From assembly GCF_020410745.1 (NCBI RefSeq), contig NZ_CP084528.1, positions 558,001 to 622,000 of the forward strand: a DNA stretch of 64,000 nucleotides, written 5' to 3'. Shown here piece after piece: positions 25,091-34,040 of this stretch. The position numbers and the translations under genes are program-made. Source of the stretch: Kaistella polysaccharea. GTDB taxonomy: Bacteria; Bacteroidota; Bacteroidia; Flavobacteriales; Weeksellaceae. Within the stretch, counting starts at the first letter, position 1. Every line of letters starts with the position of its first letter. A model generated the notes under the pieces. The model was not told where the DNA came from. It did not search any database and saw only the letters and a program-made list of their open reading frames with translations.

Positions 25091-26068
25091 ATGGATAATA
25101 AATTAATGAGAAATGAGGTTATGCGAACATTAGGCAAAGATGTCGATACCTTCATTTCATCCTACCTAACACCTGTAGAAAAAATTTGGCAACCCACGGA
25201 TTTTCTTCCAGATCCGTCTGCAGATAGTTTTAAATATGATGTCGAAGAATTACAAACCTATGCTCGCGAAATGGGCTACGATCTTTTTGTCACCTTGATC
25301 GGAGATTGTATTACGGAAGAGGCCTTACCAAGTTATGAGTCATGGCTGATGGGAGTTGACGGCGTTGACCAGGAAGAAAGAAGCGGTTGGGCACAATGGG
25401 TACGTAGTTGGACGGCCGAAGAAAACCGCCATGGTGACTTATTAAACAAATATCTATACCTCTGCGGTCGCGTTAATATGCGCGAAGTAGAGATTACAAC
25501 GCAGTATTTAATTCAAGATGGTTTTGATATTGGGACAACCATGGATCCGTACCGGAACTTCGTTTATACTAGTTTTCAGGAAACAGCTACCAATATTTCT
25601 CACCGTAGAGTAGGATCGTTGGCAAAACAAAGTGGAAATACCAAACTATCCAGAATGTGCGGCGTAATTGCGGCAGATGAAGCACGACACGCTAAAGCAT
25701 ATAAACACTTCGTTACCAAAATTTTTGAACTTGACCCTTCAGAAATGATGTTGGCATTTGAAGATATGATGAGAAAGAAAATTGTGATGCCTGCACATTT
25801 AATGAGAGAATCTGGTCAGGCTGCTGGTGAACTTTGGGAACATTTTTCAGATGCGGCACAGCGCGCAATGGTTTATACTGGTCAAGATTATATCAATATA
25901 CTAAGTGAACTTTTAGATGAATGGAAAATTGAGCATGTCACAAACCTTAATGAAAAAGCACAGAAAGCGCAGGAGTATTTGGTGAAATTACCGTCTCGCT
26001 TACAAAGAATTACCGATAGAATTTCAACGCCTGATTTAGAATATCAGTTCAAATGGGTAAAATCATAA
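25091..26068 (+). CDS. Acyl-ACP desaturase (fatty acid desaturase type 2)
   Basis: Soluble di-iron desaturase, 325 aa, placing a double bond in acyl chains carried on ACP. Iron ligands are visible in two helical motifs: AEENRHGD (Glu110/111, His114) and ADEARH (Glu197, His200), with a further Glu in FQETATNISHRR. The homology runs full length with no transit peptide. In Flavobacteriia this would adjust membrane fluidity, for example in the cold. Monocistronic with its own -7 box and a strong terminator. Confidence 0.95.
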   Translation: MDNKLMRNEVMRTLGKDVDTFISSYLTPVEKIWQPTDFLPDPSADSFKYDVEELQTYAREMGYDLFVTLIGDCITEEALPSYESWLMGVDGVDQEERSGWAQWVRSWTAEENRHGDLLNKYLYLCGRVNMREVEITTQYLIQDGFDIGTTMDPYRNFVYTSFQETATNISHRRVGSLAKQSGNTKLSRMCGVIAADEARHAKAYKHFVTKIFELDPSEMMLAFEDMMRKKIVMPAHLMRESGQAAGELWEHFSDAAQRAMVYTGQDYINILSELLDEWKIEHVTNLNEKAQKAQEYLVKLPSRLQRITDRISTPDLEYQFKWVKS

Positions 26069-26089
26069 CCTTATAAATTTTTACAATTA

Positions 26090-26125
26090 AACAATGCAGA
26101 TCATTACAGTCTGCATTGTTTTTTT
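26090..26125 (+). terminator. Terminator after the desaturase gene
   Basis: 11-bp perfect stem AACAATGCAGA / TCTGCATTGTT, 9-nt loop, T7 tail. It ends 5 nt before the -33 box of the next promoter. Confidence 0.92.
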
Positions 26126-26130
26126 ACTTT

Positions 26131-26160
26131 TTTGTAAAGTATCTAAATTTCTTACCTTTG
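26131..26160 (+). promoter_or_regulatory. Promoter of the HAD-map operon
   Basis: TTTG (26131-26134), 18-nt spacer, TACCTTTG (26153-26160), a near-ideal Bacteroidetes promoter. The box ends 21 nt before ATG 26182. Confidence 0.8.
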
Positions 26161-26181
26161 CAACTCTGAAATTTTATAATA

Positions 26182-26613
26182 ATGACCAACAGCAAAAAAT
26201 TAGCTATTGATTTTGACGGCACCATTGTAGATGATGGATATCCCGGTATTGGCAAACCCAAGATATTTGCCTTTGAGACCCTTCGCAAATTACAGTCGGA
26301 AGGTCATCGCCTGATATTATGGACATATCGGCACGGCAAAACCTTAGACGAAGCAGTTGAATTCTGTAAAAAAAATGGGGTTGAATTTTATGCCGTTAAT
26401 TCTAGTTTTGAAGGCGAGATATTTGATCACAGCCAGGCATCTCGAAAAATTGATGCCGATTTATTCATTGATGACCGAAATTTAGGCGGCTTTCCAGGTT
26501 GGGGGGAAATCTATAATATTATAAATGAAAGAATAGAATTTAGAGTAGAAGGCAAAGAGGTTTTGGCCTATTCTAAAATTAAAAAAGAAAAAAAGAAAGG
26601 CCTTTTCTGGTAA
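26182..26613 (+). CDS. HAD-superfamily hydrolase, small
   Basis: A 143-aa HAD-fold protein resembling the Bacteroides BT0820-type group. HAD motif I is AIDFDGTIVDD (Asp10 nucleophile, Asp12), motif II region is LILWTYRHG, and the acidic motif IV is LFIDDRNLGG. The short length leaves no room for a large cap domain. The C-terminus is Lys-rich (SKIKKEKKKGLFW). Likely phosphatase with unknown substrate. First gene of an operon with map. Confidence 0.85.
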   Translation: MTNSKKLAIDFDGTIVDDGYPGIGKPKIFAFETLRKLQSEGHRLILWTYRHGKTLDEAVEFCKKNGVEFYAVNSSFEGEIFDHSQASRKIDADLFIDDRNLGGFPGWGEIYNIINERIEFRVEGKEVLAYSKIKKEKKKGLFW

Positions 26614-26649
26614 TTGTATAAAGATTTTTCTACCACATATTTTTACAAA

Positions 26650-27459
26650 TTGATACATTTAAAAACATTAGAAGAACTCCGATTGATGCGCGAAAGTGCT
26701 CAGCTGGTTTCAAGGACTTTGGGCATGCTTGCAAAAGAAATAAAACCTGGAGTTACTACTTTACATCTTGATAATTTAGGCGGTCAATTTATACGCGATC
26801 ATGGCGGCGAACCAGCTTTTTTAGGAATGTATGGCTTCCCGAAAAATCTTTGTATTTCTCCAAATGCTGAAGTTGTACACGGAATTCCAAATGAAAAACC
26901 TCTTAAAGAAGGGGATATTTTATCTGTTGATTGCGGAGTGTATATGAATGGTTTTTATGGCGATCACGCCTATTCATTTGCCGTGGGCGAAATAAATCCG
27001 GAAACTAAAAAATTATTGAAAATTACCAAAGAATCTCTCTACAAAGGAATCGAGCAATGCGTTCGCGGAAAAAGAGTAGGAGATATCTCTAATGCAATTC
27101 AAACGTATTGTGAAAATCACGGATATGGAGTTGTCCGGGAATTGGTCGGGCATGGCTTGGGTAGAAAAATGCATGAAGATCCTCAAGTTCCAAATTACGG
27201 TAGAAAAGGAAGTGGAAAAGTTTTAAAAGACGGGATTGTTCTTGCCATTGAACCCATGGTAAATTTGGGGACAGAAAAGGTTAAATTTCACAGCGATGGC
27301 TGGACGGTAACTTCTGAAGATAATTCGCCATCCGCACATTTTGAACATGATGTTTGCATCATTGGTGGGAAACCAGTTTTACTTTCAACATTTAGCTATA
27401 TTTATGAAGCATTGGGTATTGTAAGTGACGAAGAAAAACCATTTACAATGGACTTTTAA
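26650..27459 (+). CDS. map: Type I methionine aminopeptidase, TTG start
   Basis: Removes the N-terminal Met from new proteins, 269 aa. Metal ligands are in VDCGVYMNGFYGDHA (two Asp), VGHGLGRKMHEDPQVPNYG (His), LAIEPM (Glu) and FEHDVCII (Glu). No ATG fits: the frame opens after the HAD stop with TTG 26614, and a second TTG at 26650 gives M-IHLKTLEELRLMRESAQL, which matches family N-termini better and is chosen here. The stop overlaps the next gene by 1 nt (TAATG), so map and the methyltransferase are coupled. Confidence 0.9.
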   Translation: MIHLKTLEELRLMRESAQLVSRTLGMLAKEIKPGVTTLHLDNLGGQFIRDHGGEPAFLGMYGFPKNLCISPNAEVVHGIPNEKPLKEGDILSVDCGVYMNGFYGDHAYSFAVGEINPETKKLLKITKESLYKGIEQCVRGKRVGDISNAIQTYCENHGYGVVRELVGHGLGRKMHEDPQVPNYGRKGSGKVLKDGIVLAIEPMVNLGTEKVKFHSDGWTVTSEDNSPSAHFEHDVCIIGGKPVLLSTFSYIYEALGIVSDEEKPFTMDF

Positions 27460-28226
27460 TGAAAAAAATTGCGCGATTTTTACTCAATGCGATTCCTAGA
27501 CCTTTACTTATTAATCTGAGTATTCTTCTGCGGCCTTTTACCTATTTTATTTTTAAAGGTGATCAATTTACAGATCCCATCGACGGTAAATCTTATCGTA
27601 AATTTCTTCCTTACGGCTACGGGAAACAGCGTGAGAACGCTTTATCACCTGGAACATTAAGTTTAGAAAGACATCGACAAATGTGGTTGTATCTTCAAAA
27701 TGAAACCGATTTTTTCACTAAATATTACAAAGTTTTACATATTGCTCCGGAGCAGGAATTTCTGCGAAGATTTAAAAAGCTTAAAAATTTACAATATATT
27801 TCTGCAGATTTATTTTCTCCCATTGTAGATGTTAAAGCTGATATCCTGGATTTGCCTTTTGAAGATGAAAGTTTTGATATTATTTTTTGCAACCACGTTT
27901 TAGAACATATCGCAGATGATCAGAAAGCGATGAGTGAACTTTTGCGAGTTATGAAAAGTGGGGGTTGGGGAATTTTTCAAGTGCCTATAAAAAGTTCATT
28001 AGAAAAAACTTACGAAGATTTTTCCATCACCGATAAAGTTGAAAGACAAAAGCACTTTGGGCAATACGACCATGTTCGCTGGTACGGAATGGATTATTTC
28101 GAGCGTTTAAAAAAAGCGGGTTTTGAAGTTGATATTAATTTTTATTCAAAAAAATTCAGTCAAGAAGAAATTACACGTTTTGGTTTAATGGAAAACGAAA
28201 TTTTACCCATCGTTTCAAAGAAATAA
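27459..28226 (+). CDS. Class I SAM-dependent methyltransferase
   Basis: Methyltransferase of unknown substrate, 255 aa. After a hydrophobic N-terminus (KKIARFLLNAIPRPLLINLS) come KVLHIAPEQEF (motif I, degenerate with Pro-Glu-Gln in place of Gly residues), SADLFSP, DILDLPFEDESFDIIFCNHV and LEHIADDQKAMSELLRVMKS. This is the Methyltransf_11 layout used for lipids, quinones or sugars. Coupled to map by a 1-nt overlap; the SGNH hydrolase gene follows after 13 nt. Confidence 0.87.
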   Translation: MKKIARFLLNAIPRPLLINLSILLRPFTYFIFKGDQFTDPIDGKSYRKFLPYGYGKQRENALSPGTLSLERHRQMWLYLQNETDFFTKYYKVLHIAPEQEFLRRFKKLKNLQYISADLFSPIVDVKADILDLPFEDESFDIIFCNHVLEHIADDQKAMSELLRVMKSGGWGIFQVPIKSSLEKTYEDFSITDKVERQKHFGQYDHVRWYGMDYFERLKKAGFEVDINFYSKKFSQEEITRFGLMENEILPIVSKK

Positions 28227-28239
28227 AAGAATGATCTGA

Positions 28240-29013
28240 ATGAAAAAGAAATATTTCATCCATTTATTGAGATCGATTCCTTTGTTGCCTGTTATTTATT
28301 TCCAGGGAAAGAAAATCAAAAAGAATATTCAGTTTTTGCCGGAAGCAAAAGACCCGGAAGGTTTAATCGACATTAATTCTGATAAAACTTTGAACGTTCT
28401 TTTTATAGGTGAAAGTTCCTTCGCCGGAGTCGGTTCAGATTTCCATAAAAACAGTTTTGCCGGTCATTTCTCAAACGAATTAAGTTCCGTATTTCACTGT
28501 AATATTGGGTGGAAAGTCTATGCTAGAACGGGATATAATGTGCAGAAAGTTCACGAAAGAATCCTTCCTAAAATTACAGAAACTGATTGTGATTTATTGG
28601 TAATTGGCATCGGAGCAAATGATTCTTTTGAATTTACTCAGCCAAAAAAATGGCAAATAAACATTCAATTATTAATTGATTCTTTACGATTAAAATTTCC
28701 AGAAACTCCAATTTCATTTGTGCAATTACCGACTATTGAAGCGTTTCCAGCGCTCACCAAAGAAATGCAATCTGTTTTAGGAAATCATAAAGATCTGCTT
28801 GCAGAATATCTTCATCGTCAAACTTCAAAAAACGATAACATCTATTTTCCGACCAACAAAGTCGATATTCAAAAATGGATGAAACAGTTGAAAAATGGTC
28901 AAACAATCGAGGACTTTTTTAGTGATGGTATTCATCCTTCCAAACTTACTTATAGGATTTGGGCGAGAGAAAGTGTACAATTTCTGCTCGATTCAAAGCT
29001 AGATTTTTCTTAA
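28240..29013 (+). CDS. SGNH/GDSL-type hydrolase
   Basis: Esterase/lipase-like protein, 257 aa. Block I reads FIGESSFAGVG (GES instead of GDS), block III is GIGANDSFEF (GxND), and block V is DGIHPSKLTYRIWA (Asp-x-x-His), so the Ser-Asp-His set is complete. A hydrophobic N-terminus (FIHLLRSIPLLPVIYF) could be a membrane anchor or signal. Its last 4 nt overlap the convergent end of ligD. Substrate unknown; the neighbouring methyltransferase may act in the same envelope or lipid process. Confidence 0.85.
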   Translation: MKKKYFIHLLRSIPLLPVIYFQGKKIKKNIQFLPEAKDPEGLIDINSDKTLNVLFIGESSFAGVGSDFHKNSFAGHFSNELSSVFHCNIGWKVYARTGYNVQKVHERILPKITETDCDLLVIGIGANDSFEFTQPKKWQINIQLLIDSLRLKFPETPISFVQLPTIEAFPALTKEMQSVLGNHKDLLAEYLHRQTSKNDNIYFPTNKVDIQKWMKQLKNGQTIEDFFSDGIHPSKLTYRIWARESVQFLLDSKLDFS

Positions 29014-31574
29014 TCTTTAGAGAGCATTTCCAAGGCTTTCAACATATCAATTCCTTTCCCCAAAACCGGTTTAAACAAATCACCGTTCTTTTTGATTCGT
29101 TCCAAAGCATTATAAATGTTAAAGTCGGTTGGTTGTAAACCCTGCTTTAATTCGTCCCAATCTAAAGGCATTGAAACCGGCGCTCCAGTTTTTGGACGAA
29201 TACTATAAACGCTGGCTAATGTCTGTCCGCTACGGTTTTGCAGATAATCCAGATAAATTTTATCTTTTGATCTCTTTTTTAAACTTCGTTCCAGCGTTGT
29301 AATTTCCGGAAGTTTTTTCTGTACTTTTTGCATCAGAAGATGTGCGAAATTTTTCACTTGCTCAAAATCATACTTCCCTTGCATTGGCACATAAATATGA
29401 ATACCAGAGCTGCCGGAGGTTTTGCAATATCCTTTAATTTTCGCTAGATCTAAAATTTCTTTCGTTACCAGAGCAGTTTCTATTACATGGTCGAAAGAAT
29501 TCCCCTCCGAAGGATCCAAATCAAGTGCCAGCCAATCCGGATAATCCAGATGTTCCACCGTAGAATTCCAGGGGTTAAGATCGATGCAACCCAAATTATT
29601 TAAATACGCTAAATCTTCTGCAGTATTGCAAATTAGATACTGAATATCTTTTTCATTTGACTCAGAAAAAATAGTTACTTTCTCGATCCAGTCCGGGGCA
29701 CTATCGCCGGCATCTTTATGATAAAAACTTAAACCATTAATTCCATTAGGGAAACGGTTCAAAGACTGAGGCCGATTTTTTAAATGTGGTAAAATATATT
29801 TAGATACTGATTGATAAAATTCTACCAAATCACCTTTCGTAATTTCACTATCGGGAAAGTAAATCTTATTTTGATTGGTTAATTTTACTTGATGTTTCCC
29901 GATCTTTTTCTCCTGTTCATTTTCGCGCGTTTTTTTCATTGCTTCTTTATTTGCGGATGAAATACTTTTCTCTTTCGCTTTTCCTTTGATCTCAACTGAA
30001 GAATTTTCTACTAAATCAGCTTGTTTTTTATCATTCCGGATACCCAAAAATACAGGATGTCTAAAAATTCCGTCGGAAGTTTTTTCGGTATATTTTATCT
30101 CACAAACCAGCTCAGGTTTTAACCAAGTTGCCGGAGAATTAGTTTTAGGAATGTCGACGAAGGGAGATTTTGAAGTTATTAAAGGCATAAATAAACCATG
30201 AAGTTCTGTCAATTTTTTATCACTAAAACCCGTTCCTACGTGACCACAATATTTCAAATCTCCATCTTTGAAAGTTCCAAGAATAATAGCACCAAACTTT
30301 TTTCGGGAGCCTTTTGGTTCTGTAAAACCACAGATGAGCACGTCTTCAGTCTGTTGGAATTTAATTTTAAGCCAGTCGGAACTTCTGGAGCCTTCAGAAT
30401 AGGTACTGTCAGATTTCTTTGCAATCATGCCCTCTAAATTCATTTTTTCTATTTGCTTGAAAAAAGAAATTCCCTTTTCCGGAATATGTTCGCAATATTT
30501 TACCACTTCATTTTCTACCAAGGCTTCTTTTAGCAATTCCTTCCTTTCAAGCAAAGTTAAATTTTCCGTGGAGTGACCATTCAGCCACAATAGGTCAAAA
30601 ACCTGATAGGTCATCGCCATATTTGGACGATCTCCAATTTGTTGCAAAGCCTGAAAATCCGGTTGTCCATTTTCGTTGAAAGCCACAATTTCTCCGTCTA
30701 AAATCATTGGGAAAGCCTGATCTAAAAGTGCATTCTGAATTTTATAGAATTTTTCCGAAAATGAAAGTCCATTTCGGGAATAGAGTAACTTATTGTCGTT
30801 ACGTAAATCAGCAACGGCACGGTAGCCATCCCATTTTATTTCGAAAACCCAATCTTTATTGTCAAATGGCTTTTCGCCAACTTGCGCCAACATTGGCTTG
30901 ATAAAATCTTTTAACTTCTTTTCCCCGGAGAGGGCAGGTGCATAATTTTGATATGATTTTGATTCTGACTTAGTCGCTCTTACCCTTTTTTTTTTGGAAG
31001 GTCTGTTTTCTTCCCGGTCGGTCACTTTTGAATTTTTAGGGATATGTTCTTCAGAATCGTATTCGTCTAAAGCATATTTATCTTTATGTTTGATGAGCAA
31101 CCAGGCATTTCCTTCTTTTGAATTTTTAATCTTTACAAGGGCAAATTCTCCCTTTAATTTTTTTCCGTGAAGAACAAATTTTAAAGATTCTTTGTGCAGT
31201 TCATGGCGCATAATCAAATCATCTGATTTACCTTTTATTTTTTCTAAAGGTTCATAAGTTCCCGAATCCCAGATTTCAACTTCACCACCACCATAATTTC
31301 CATCTGGAATACTGCCTTCAAAATCATGATAACTATATGGATGGTCTTCAGTCATCATTGCCAATCTCTTATCTTTCGGATTTAAAGACGGTCCTTTTGG
31401 AACTGCCCAACTTTTAAGTACGCCATCCATTTCTAGACGAAAATCGTAATGAAGGCGCGAAGCAGAGTGACGTTGAATAACGAAAATAAGTTGACCATCG
31501 CTCTTCTTAGATTTTCCTTCCGGTTCCGAAGTTTCGTCGAAATTTCGTTTTTTATTGTATTCTTCTAACGGCAT
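29010..31574 (-). CDS. ligD: ATP-dependent DNA ligase D, phosphoesterase-ligase-polymerase
   Basis: Multifunctional non-homologous end-joining enzyme, 854 aa. Domain order is an N-terminal 3'-phosphoesterase (about 10-190: FVIQRHSASRLHYDFRLEMD, DGNYGGGEVEIWDSG), an ATP-dependent ligase (about 225-530: nucleotidyl Lys247 in FEIKWDGYR, DGEIVAF, GMIAKKSDS), and a C-terminal archaeo-eukaryotic-primase-type polymerase (about 560-850: LALDLDPSEGN metal Asp pair, SGSSGIHIYVPM). This is the Pseudomonas-like order; mycobacteria place the polymerase first. The ATG follows the ku stop by 1 nt, so the two are one operon. Confidence 0.96.
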   Translation of the reverse strand: MPLEEYNKKRNFDETSEPEGKSKKSDGQLIFVIQRHSASRLHYDFRLEMDGVLKSWAVPKGPSLNPKDKRLAMMTEDHPYSYHDFEGSIPDGNYGGGEVEIWDSGTYEPLEKIKGKSDDLIMRHELHKESLKFVLHGKKLKGEFALVKIKNSKEGNAWLLIKHKDKYALDEYDSEEHIPKNSKVTDREENRPSKKKRVRATKSESKSYQNYAPALSGEKKLKDFIKPMLAQVGEKPFDNKDWVFEIKWDGYRAVADLRNDNKLLYSRNGLSFSEKFYKIQNALLDQAFPMILDGEIVAFNENGQPDFQALQQIGDRPNMAMTYQVFDLLWLNGHSTENLTLLERKELLKEALVENEVVKYCEHIPEKGISFFKQIEKMNLEGMIAKKSDSTYSEGSRSSDWLKIKFQQTEDVLICGFTEPKGSRKKFGAIILGTFKDGDLKYCGHVGTGFSDKKLTELHGLFMPLITSKSPFVDIPKTNSPATWLKPELVCEIKYTEKTSDGIFRHPVFLGIRNDKKQADLVENSSVEIKGKAKEKSISSANKEAMKKTRENEQEKKIGKHQVKLTNQNKIYFPDSEITKGDLVEFYQSVSKYILPHLKNRPQSLNRFPNGINGLSFYHKDAGDSAPDWIEKVTIFSESNEKDIQYLICNTAEDLAYLNNLGCIDLNPWNSTVEHLDYPDWLALDLDPSEGNSFDHVIETALVTKEILDLAKIKGYCKTSGSSGIHIYVPMQGKYDFEQVKNFAHLLMQKVQKKLPEITTLERSLKKRSKDKIYLDYLQNRSGQTLASVYSIRPKTGAPVSMPLDWDELKQGLQPTDFNIYNALERIKKNGDLFKPVLGKGIDMLKALEMLSKD

Positions 31575-31575
31575 A

Positions 31576-32364
31576 TCAGGAAACTTTTTTGCTTTTTTTG
31601 GAACTTTCTAAACTGGCTTTTAGCTGCGCCATAAGATCTACGACCTTACCACTTTCTTCTGGTTCTTCTTTGCTTTTTTTCACTTTTTTACCTTTCGCTT
31701 TGCTTTCAATAATTTTCATTAAATCATCGGCATAGGTATCTTTAAAAGCGGTTGGATCAAAAATTTCCGAGGTTTGTTCAATCAATGAAATTGCCATTTT
31801 CAGTTCGCCAGCTTTCGGATCTTTTGCATTTGGAAGTTTGAGCTCTTTATATTCCCTAATTTCCTGCGCAAATCGCAAACGATTTACAATTAAAATTTCA
31901 TCATTATAGGGACGGATCATTCCGAAGATTTCTTTGTCACGCATCACGAAGGTTCCGATTCCAGCTTTTTTTGTTTTAGTCAGAGCTTTCAACAAAAGGT
32001 TGTAGGCATTTTCAGCATTTTTTTGTGGCTCCAGAAAATAAGGAACTTCAAAATAAACGGAGTCAATTTCCTCTTCCTGCACGAATTGTTCGATAGAAAA
32101 TACTTTTGTTTTTTCGGGACTTGCAGCGGCATAATCTTCACTTTCGAGGACGACATAATTGCCATCAAGCATATAACCTTTAACAATATTAGCCCATTTT
32201 ACCTCTTTACCGCTTTTCTCATTTACCCGTTTAAATTTAATGTTAGAGAAATCATTCTTATCCAACATATCTAAATCTAAATTGGAATCCTGCACTGCGG
32301 AGTACATTTTTACCGGAATATTCACCAGGCCAAAACCAATTGCACCGTTCCAAATCGCCTTCAT
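31576..32364 (-). CDS. ku: Bacterial Ku protein for non-homologous end joining
   Basis: DNA-end-binding homodimer, 262 aa, which recruits LigD to double-strand breaks. The Ku core starts at the first residues (MKAIWNGAIGFGLVNIPVKM) and includes KGYMLDGNYVVLESEDYAAA and the bridge region FEVPYFLEPQKNAENAYNLL, then GIGTFVMRDKE and LRFAQEIREY. The Lys-rich C-terminal tail (KAKGKKVKKSKEEPEES and SKKSKKVS) is the kind that binds DNA or LigD. It is the first gene of the ku-ligD operon; a 10-bp inverted repeat lies just upstream. Confidence 0.96.
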   Translation of the reverse strand: MKAIWNGAIGFGLVNIPVKMYSAVQDSNLDLDMLDKNDFSNIKFKRVNEKSGKEVKWANIVKGYMLDGNYVVLESEDYAAASPEKTKVFSIEQFVQEEEIDSVYFEVPYFLEPQKNAENAYNLLLKALTKTKKAGIGTFVMRDKEIFGMIRPYNDEILIVNRLRFAQEIREYKELKLPNAKDPKAGELKMAISLIEQTSEIFDPTAFKDTYADDLMKIIESKAKGKKVKKSKEEPEESGKVVDLMAQLKASLESSKKSKKVS

Positions 32365-32376
32365 AACTGCTATTTT

Positions 32377-32403
32377 TAATTATTTCCCGTAATGAAATAA
32401 TTA
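32377..32403. repeat. 10-bp perfect inverted repeat upstream of ku
   Basis: TAATTATTTC / GAAATAATTA with a 7-nt centre, 13 nt upstream of the ku start. There is no T-run, so an operator or an mRNA leader hairpin is more likely than a terminator. Low G+C makes chance possible. Confidence 0.4.
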
Positions 32404-32517
32404 TGCCTTTCTCATTATATTTTACTGATTTACAGATTGCTTGAAGCTTTATGGAGTGAGCCAACTTTGTTTGTAGATTTTAAACCAACATTAAAATCAA
32501 GACCGACTAAAATTCAT

Positions 32518-32525
32518 TAACTTTG
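32518..32525 (+). promoter_or_regulatory. -7 box TAACTTTG of era
   Basis: Perfect TAnnTTTG box 13 nt before TTG 32539 and 22 nt before TTG 32548, the two candidate era starts. Confidence 0.5.
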
Positions 32526-32538
32526 TTGACTTTAAAAA

Positions 32539-33429
32539 TTGAATATTTTGAGCGCACATAAAGCTGGATTTGTAAATATCGTTGGAAAACCGAATGTGGG
32601 AAAATCTACACTTCTCAACCATTTGATGGGTGAAAAACTCGCCATAGTCACCCAAAAAGCACAAACTACGAGACACCGGATTTTCGGAATTTATAACGAA
32701 GATGATTTACAGATCGTTTTTTCCGATACGCCTGGCGTGCTTGATCCTAAATATGGACTACAAGAGAAAATGATGGATTTTGTAAAGGATTCTTTACAAG
32801 ATGCAGATGTATTTTTATTCATTGTTGATATTACAGACCGCTCGGAACCCAGTGAATTTTTGATTGATAAACTTAACAAAATTCCTGTACCGGTCTTGAT
32901 ATTGGTTAATAAAATTGATGCTTCCAACCAAACTGATTTAGAAAATAGTATGGAGTTGTGGCATGAGCGGATTCCTAAAGCCGAAATTTTACCGATTTCT
33001 GCGCTTACGGGTTTTAATACAGAAGTTATATTGCCAAAATTAAAATCTTTGTTGCCGGAAAATCCGCCGTATTACGACAAAACTTTGTATACCGACAAGC
33101 CAGAACGATTTTTTGTAAATGAAGCAATTCGGGAAAAAATACTTTTAAACTATGATAAAGAAATACCTTATTCTGTGGAAGTAGTAACCGAAATGTTTAA
33201 GGAAAATGAAGGAATTATCTTTATCGATGCGGTTATTTATGTAGAACGTGATACCCAAAAAGGAATTATCATTGGTCACAAAGGTGACGCAATTAAAAAA
33301 GTTGGAACAGAAGCCAGAATTGATCTGGAAAAATTCTTCGACAAAAAAATTCACCTTAATCTCTTTGTGAAAGTTAAAAAAGATTGGCGCAAAAACGATC
33401 GCGATTTAAAGAATTTCGGTTATAGATAG
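32539..33429 (+). CDS. era: GTPase Era
   Basis: Essential GTPase for 30S ribosome maturation and 16S rRNA 3'-end checking, 296 aa. G1 is GKPNVGKST, G2 TTRHRI, G3 DTPGV, G4 NKID, and G5 is in ISALTG. The C-terminal KH domain carries IGHKGDAIKKVGTEARIDLE. The frame has no ATG start: TTG 32539 (MNILSAHKAGF) or TTG 32548 (MSAHKAGF) are both possible; the second matches short family N-termini well. A -7 box supports transcription just upstream of both. Confidence 0.95.
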   Translation: MNILSAHKAGFVNIVGKPNVGKSTLLNHLMGEKLAIVTQKAQTTRHRIFGIYNEDDLQIVFSDTPGVLDPKYGLQEKMMDFVKDSLQDADVFLFIVDITDRSEPSEFLIDKLNKIPVPVLILVNKIDASNQTDLENSMELWHERIPKAEILPISALTGFNTEVILPKLKSLLPENPPYYDKTLYTDKPERFFVNEAIREKILLNYDKEIPYSVEVVTEMFKENEGIIFIDAVIYVERDTQKGIIIGHKGDAIKKVGTEARIDLEKFFDKKIHLNLFVKVKKDWRKNDRDLKNFGYR

Positions 33430-33492
33430 TCGATGTAGCTAAAATTCCTTAGTTTAGTGTTCTTTTATAATTTCATCACTTAACCTACTTTT

Positions 33493-33924
33493 ATGAGTTA
33501 TTTTTCATCTACCAAAGATATTCCTGAACTTAATAATATCGTGATGTTAATCGCCCGGATTTTCACTGGAGTATCGATGATATTTCTGCACGGACTTCCA
33601 AAATTAATGCTATTCTTAAACGGAGGAGAAATTCAGTTTTATAACTTTCTCGGAATAGGTGAGAAGACTACTTTAATTTTGGCCATACTCATTGAGCTGA
33701 TTTGCGCATTCTTAATTATTATTGGACTTTTCACTCGTGCGGCGGCTTTAATTTTATCATTAGCTATGATTGTGGCAGCATTGGGCGTTCACTTTTCTGA
33801 TCCTTTCAGCGTTCGTGAACTGAGTTTACTGTATTTCACAGTTTTCGCACTTATATTTACTTTTGGTCCGCGACATTTTTCTGTAGATCAGATGATTACA
33901 AGACGAAAAGAATCTGCCTGGTAA
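33493..33924 (+). CDS. DoxX family membrane protein
   Basis: Small inner-membrane protein, 143 aa, with four hydrophobic helices. The family pattern includes LIARIFTGVSMIFLHGLPKL in the first helix, an LLAILIELICAFLIIIGLFTRAA-like second region, and LSLLYFTVFALIFTFGPRHF near the end. DoxX-type proteins are linked to redox or quinone chemistry, but this subfamily has no assigned reaction. It follows era by 63 nt and ends at its own terminator. Confidence 0.85.
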   Translation: MSYFSSTKDIPELNNIVMLIARIFTGVSMIFLHGLPKLMLFLNGGEIQFYNFLGIGEKTTLILAILIELICAFLIIIGLFTRAAALILSLAMIVAALGVHFSDPFSVRELSLLYFTVFALIFTFGPRHFSVDQMITRRKESAW

Positions 33925-33950
33925 ACACTTATTAAAAATATTGATACATA

Positions 33951-33977
33951 AAAACCAACATTCCTGTTGGTTTTTTT
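33951..33977 (+). terminator. Terminator after the DoxX gene
   Basis: Perfect 10-bp stem AAAACCAACA / TGTTGGTTTT with a TTCC loop and a T7 run. Confidence 0.93.
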
Positions 33978-33991
33978 AGGTCCTTACTTTC

Positions 33992-34026
33992 TTTGTTGCT
34001 CAAGACGTTAATTTTTAATAGTTTTG
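33992..34026 (+). promoter_or_regulatory. Promoter of the S9 peptidase gene
   Basis: TTTG/TTG at 33992-33998, 20-nt spacer, TAGTTTTG at 34019-34026. The box ends 14 nt before ATG 34041 and excludes the longer frame beginning at 33993. Confidence 0.7.
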
Positions 34027-34040
34027 AGAAAAAAGTATTC

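Noticed and set aside
26614-26649. Upstream TTG start of map at 26614
   Set aside because: It adds twelve residues unlike known methionine aminopeptidase N-termini; TTG 26650 gives the expected IHLKTLEEL start, though neither can be proven here.
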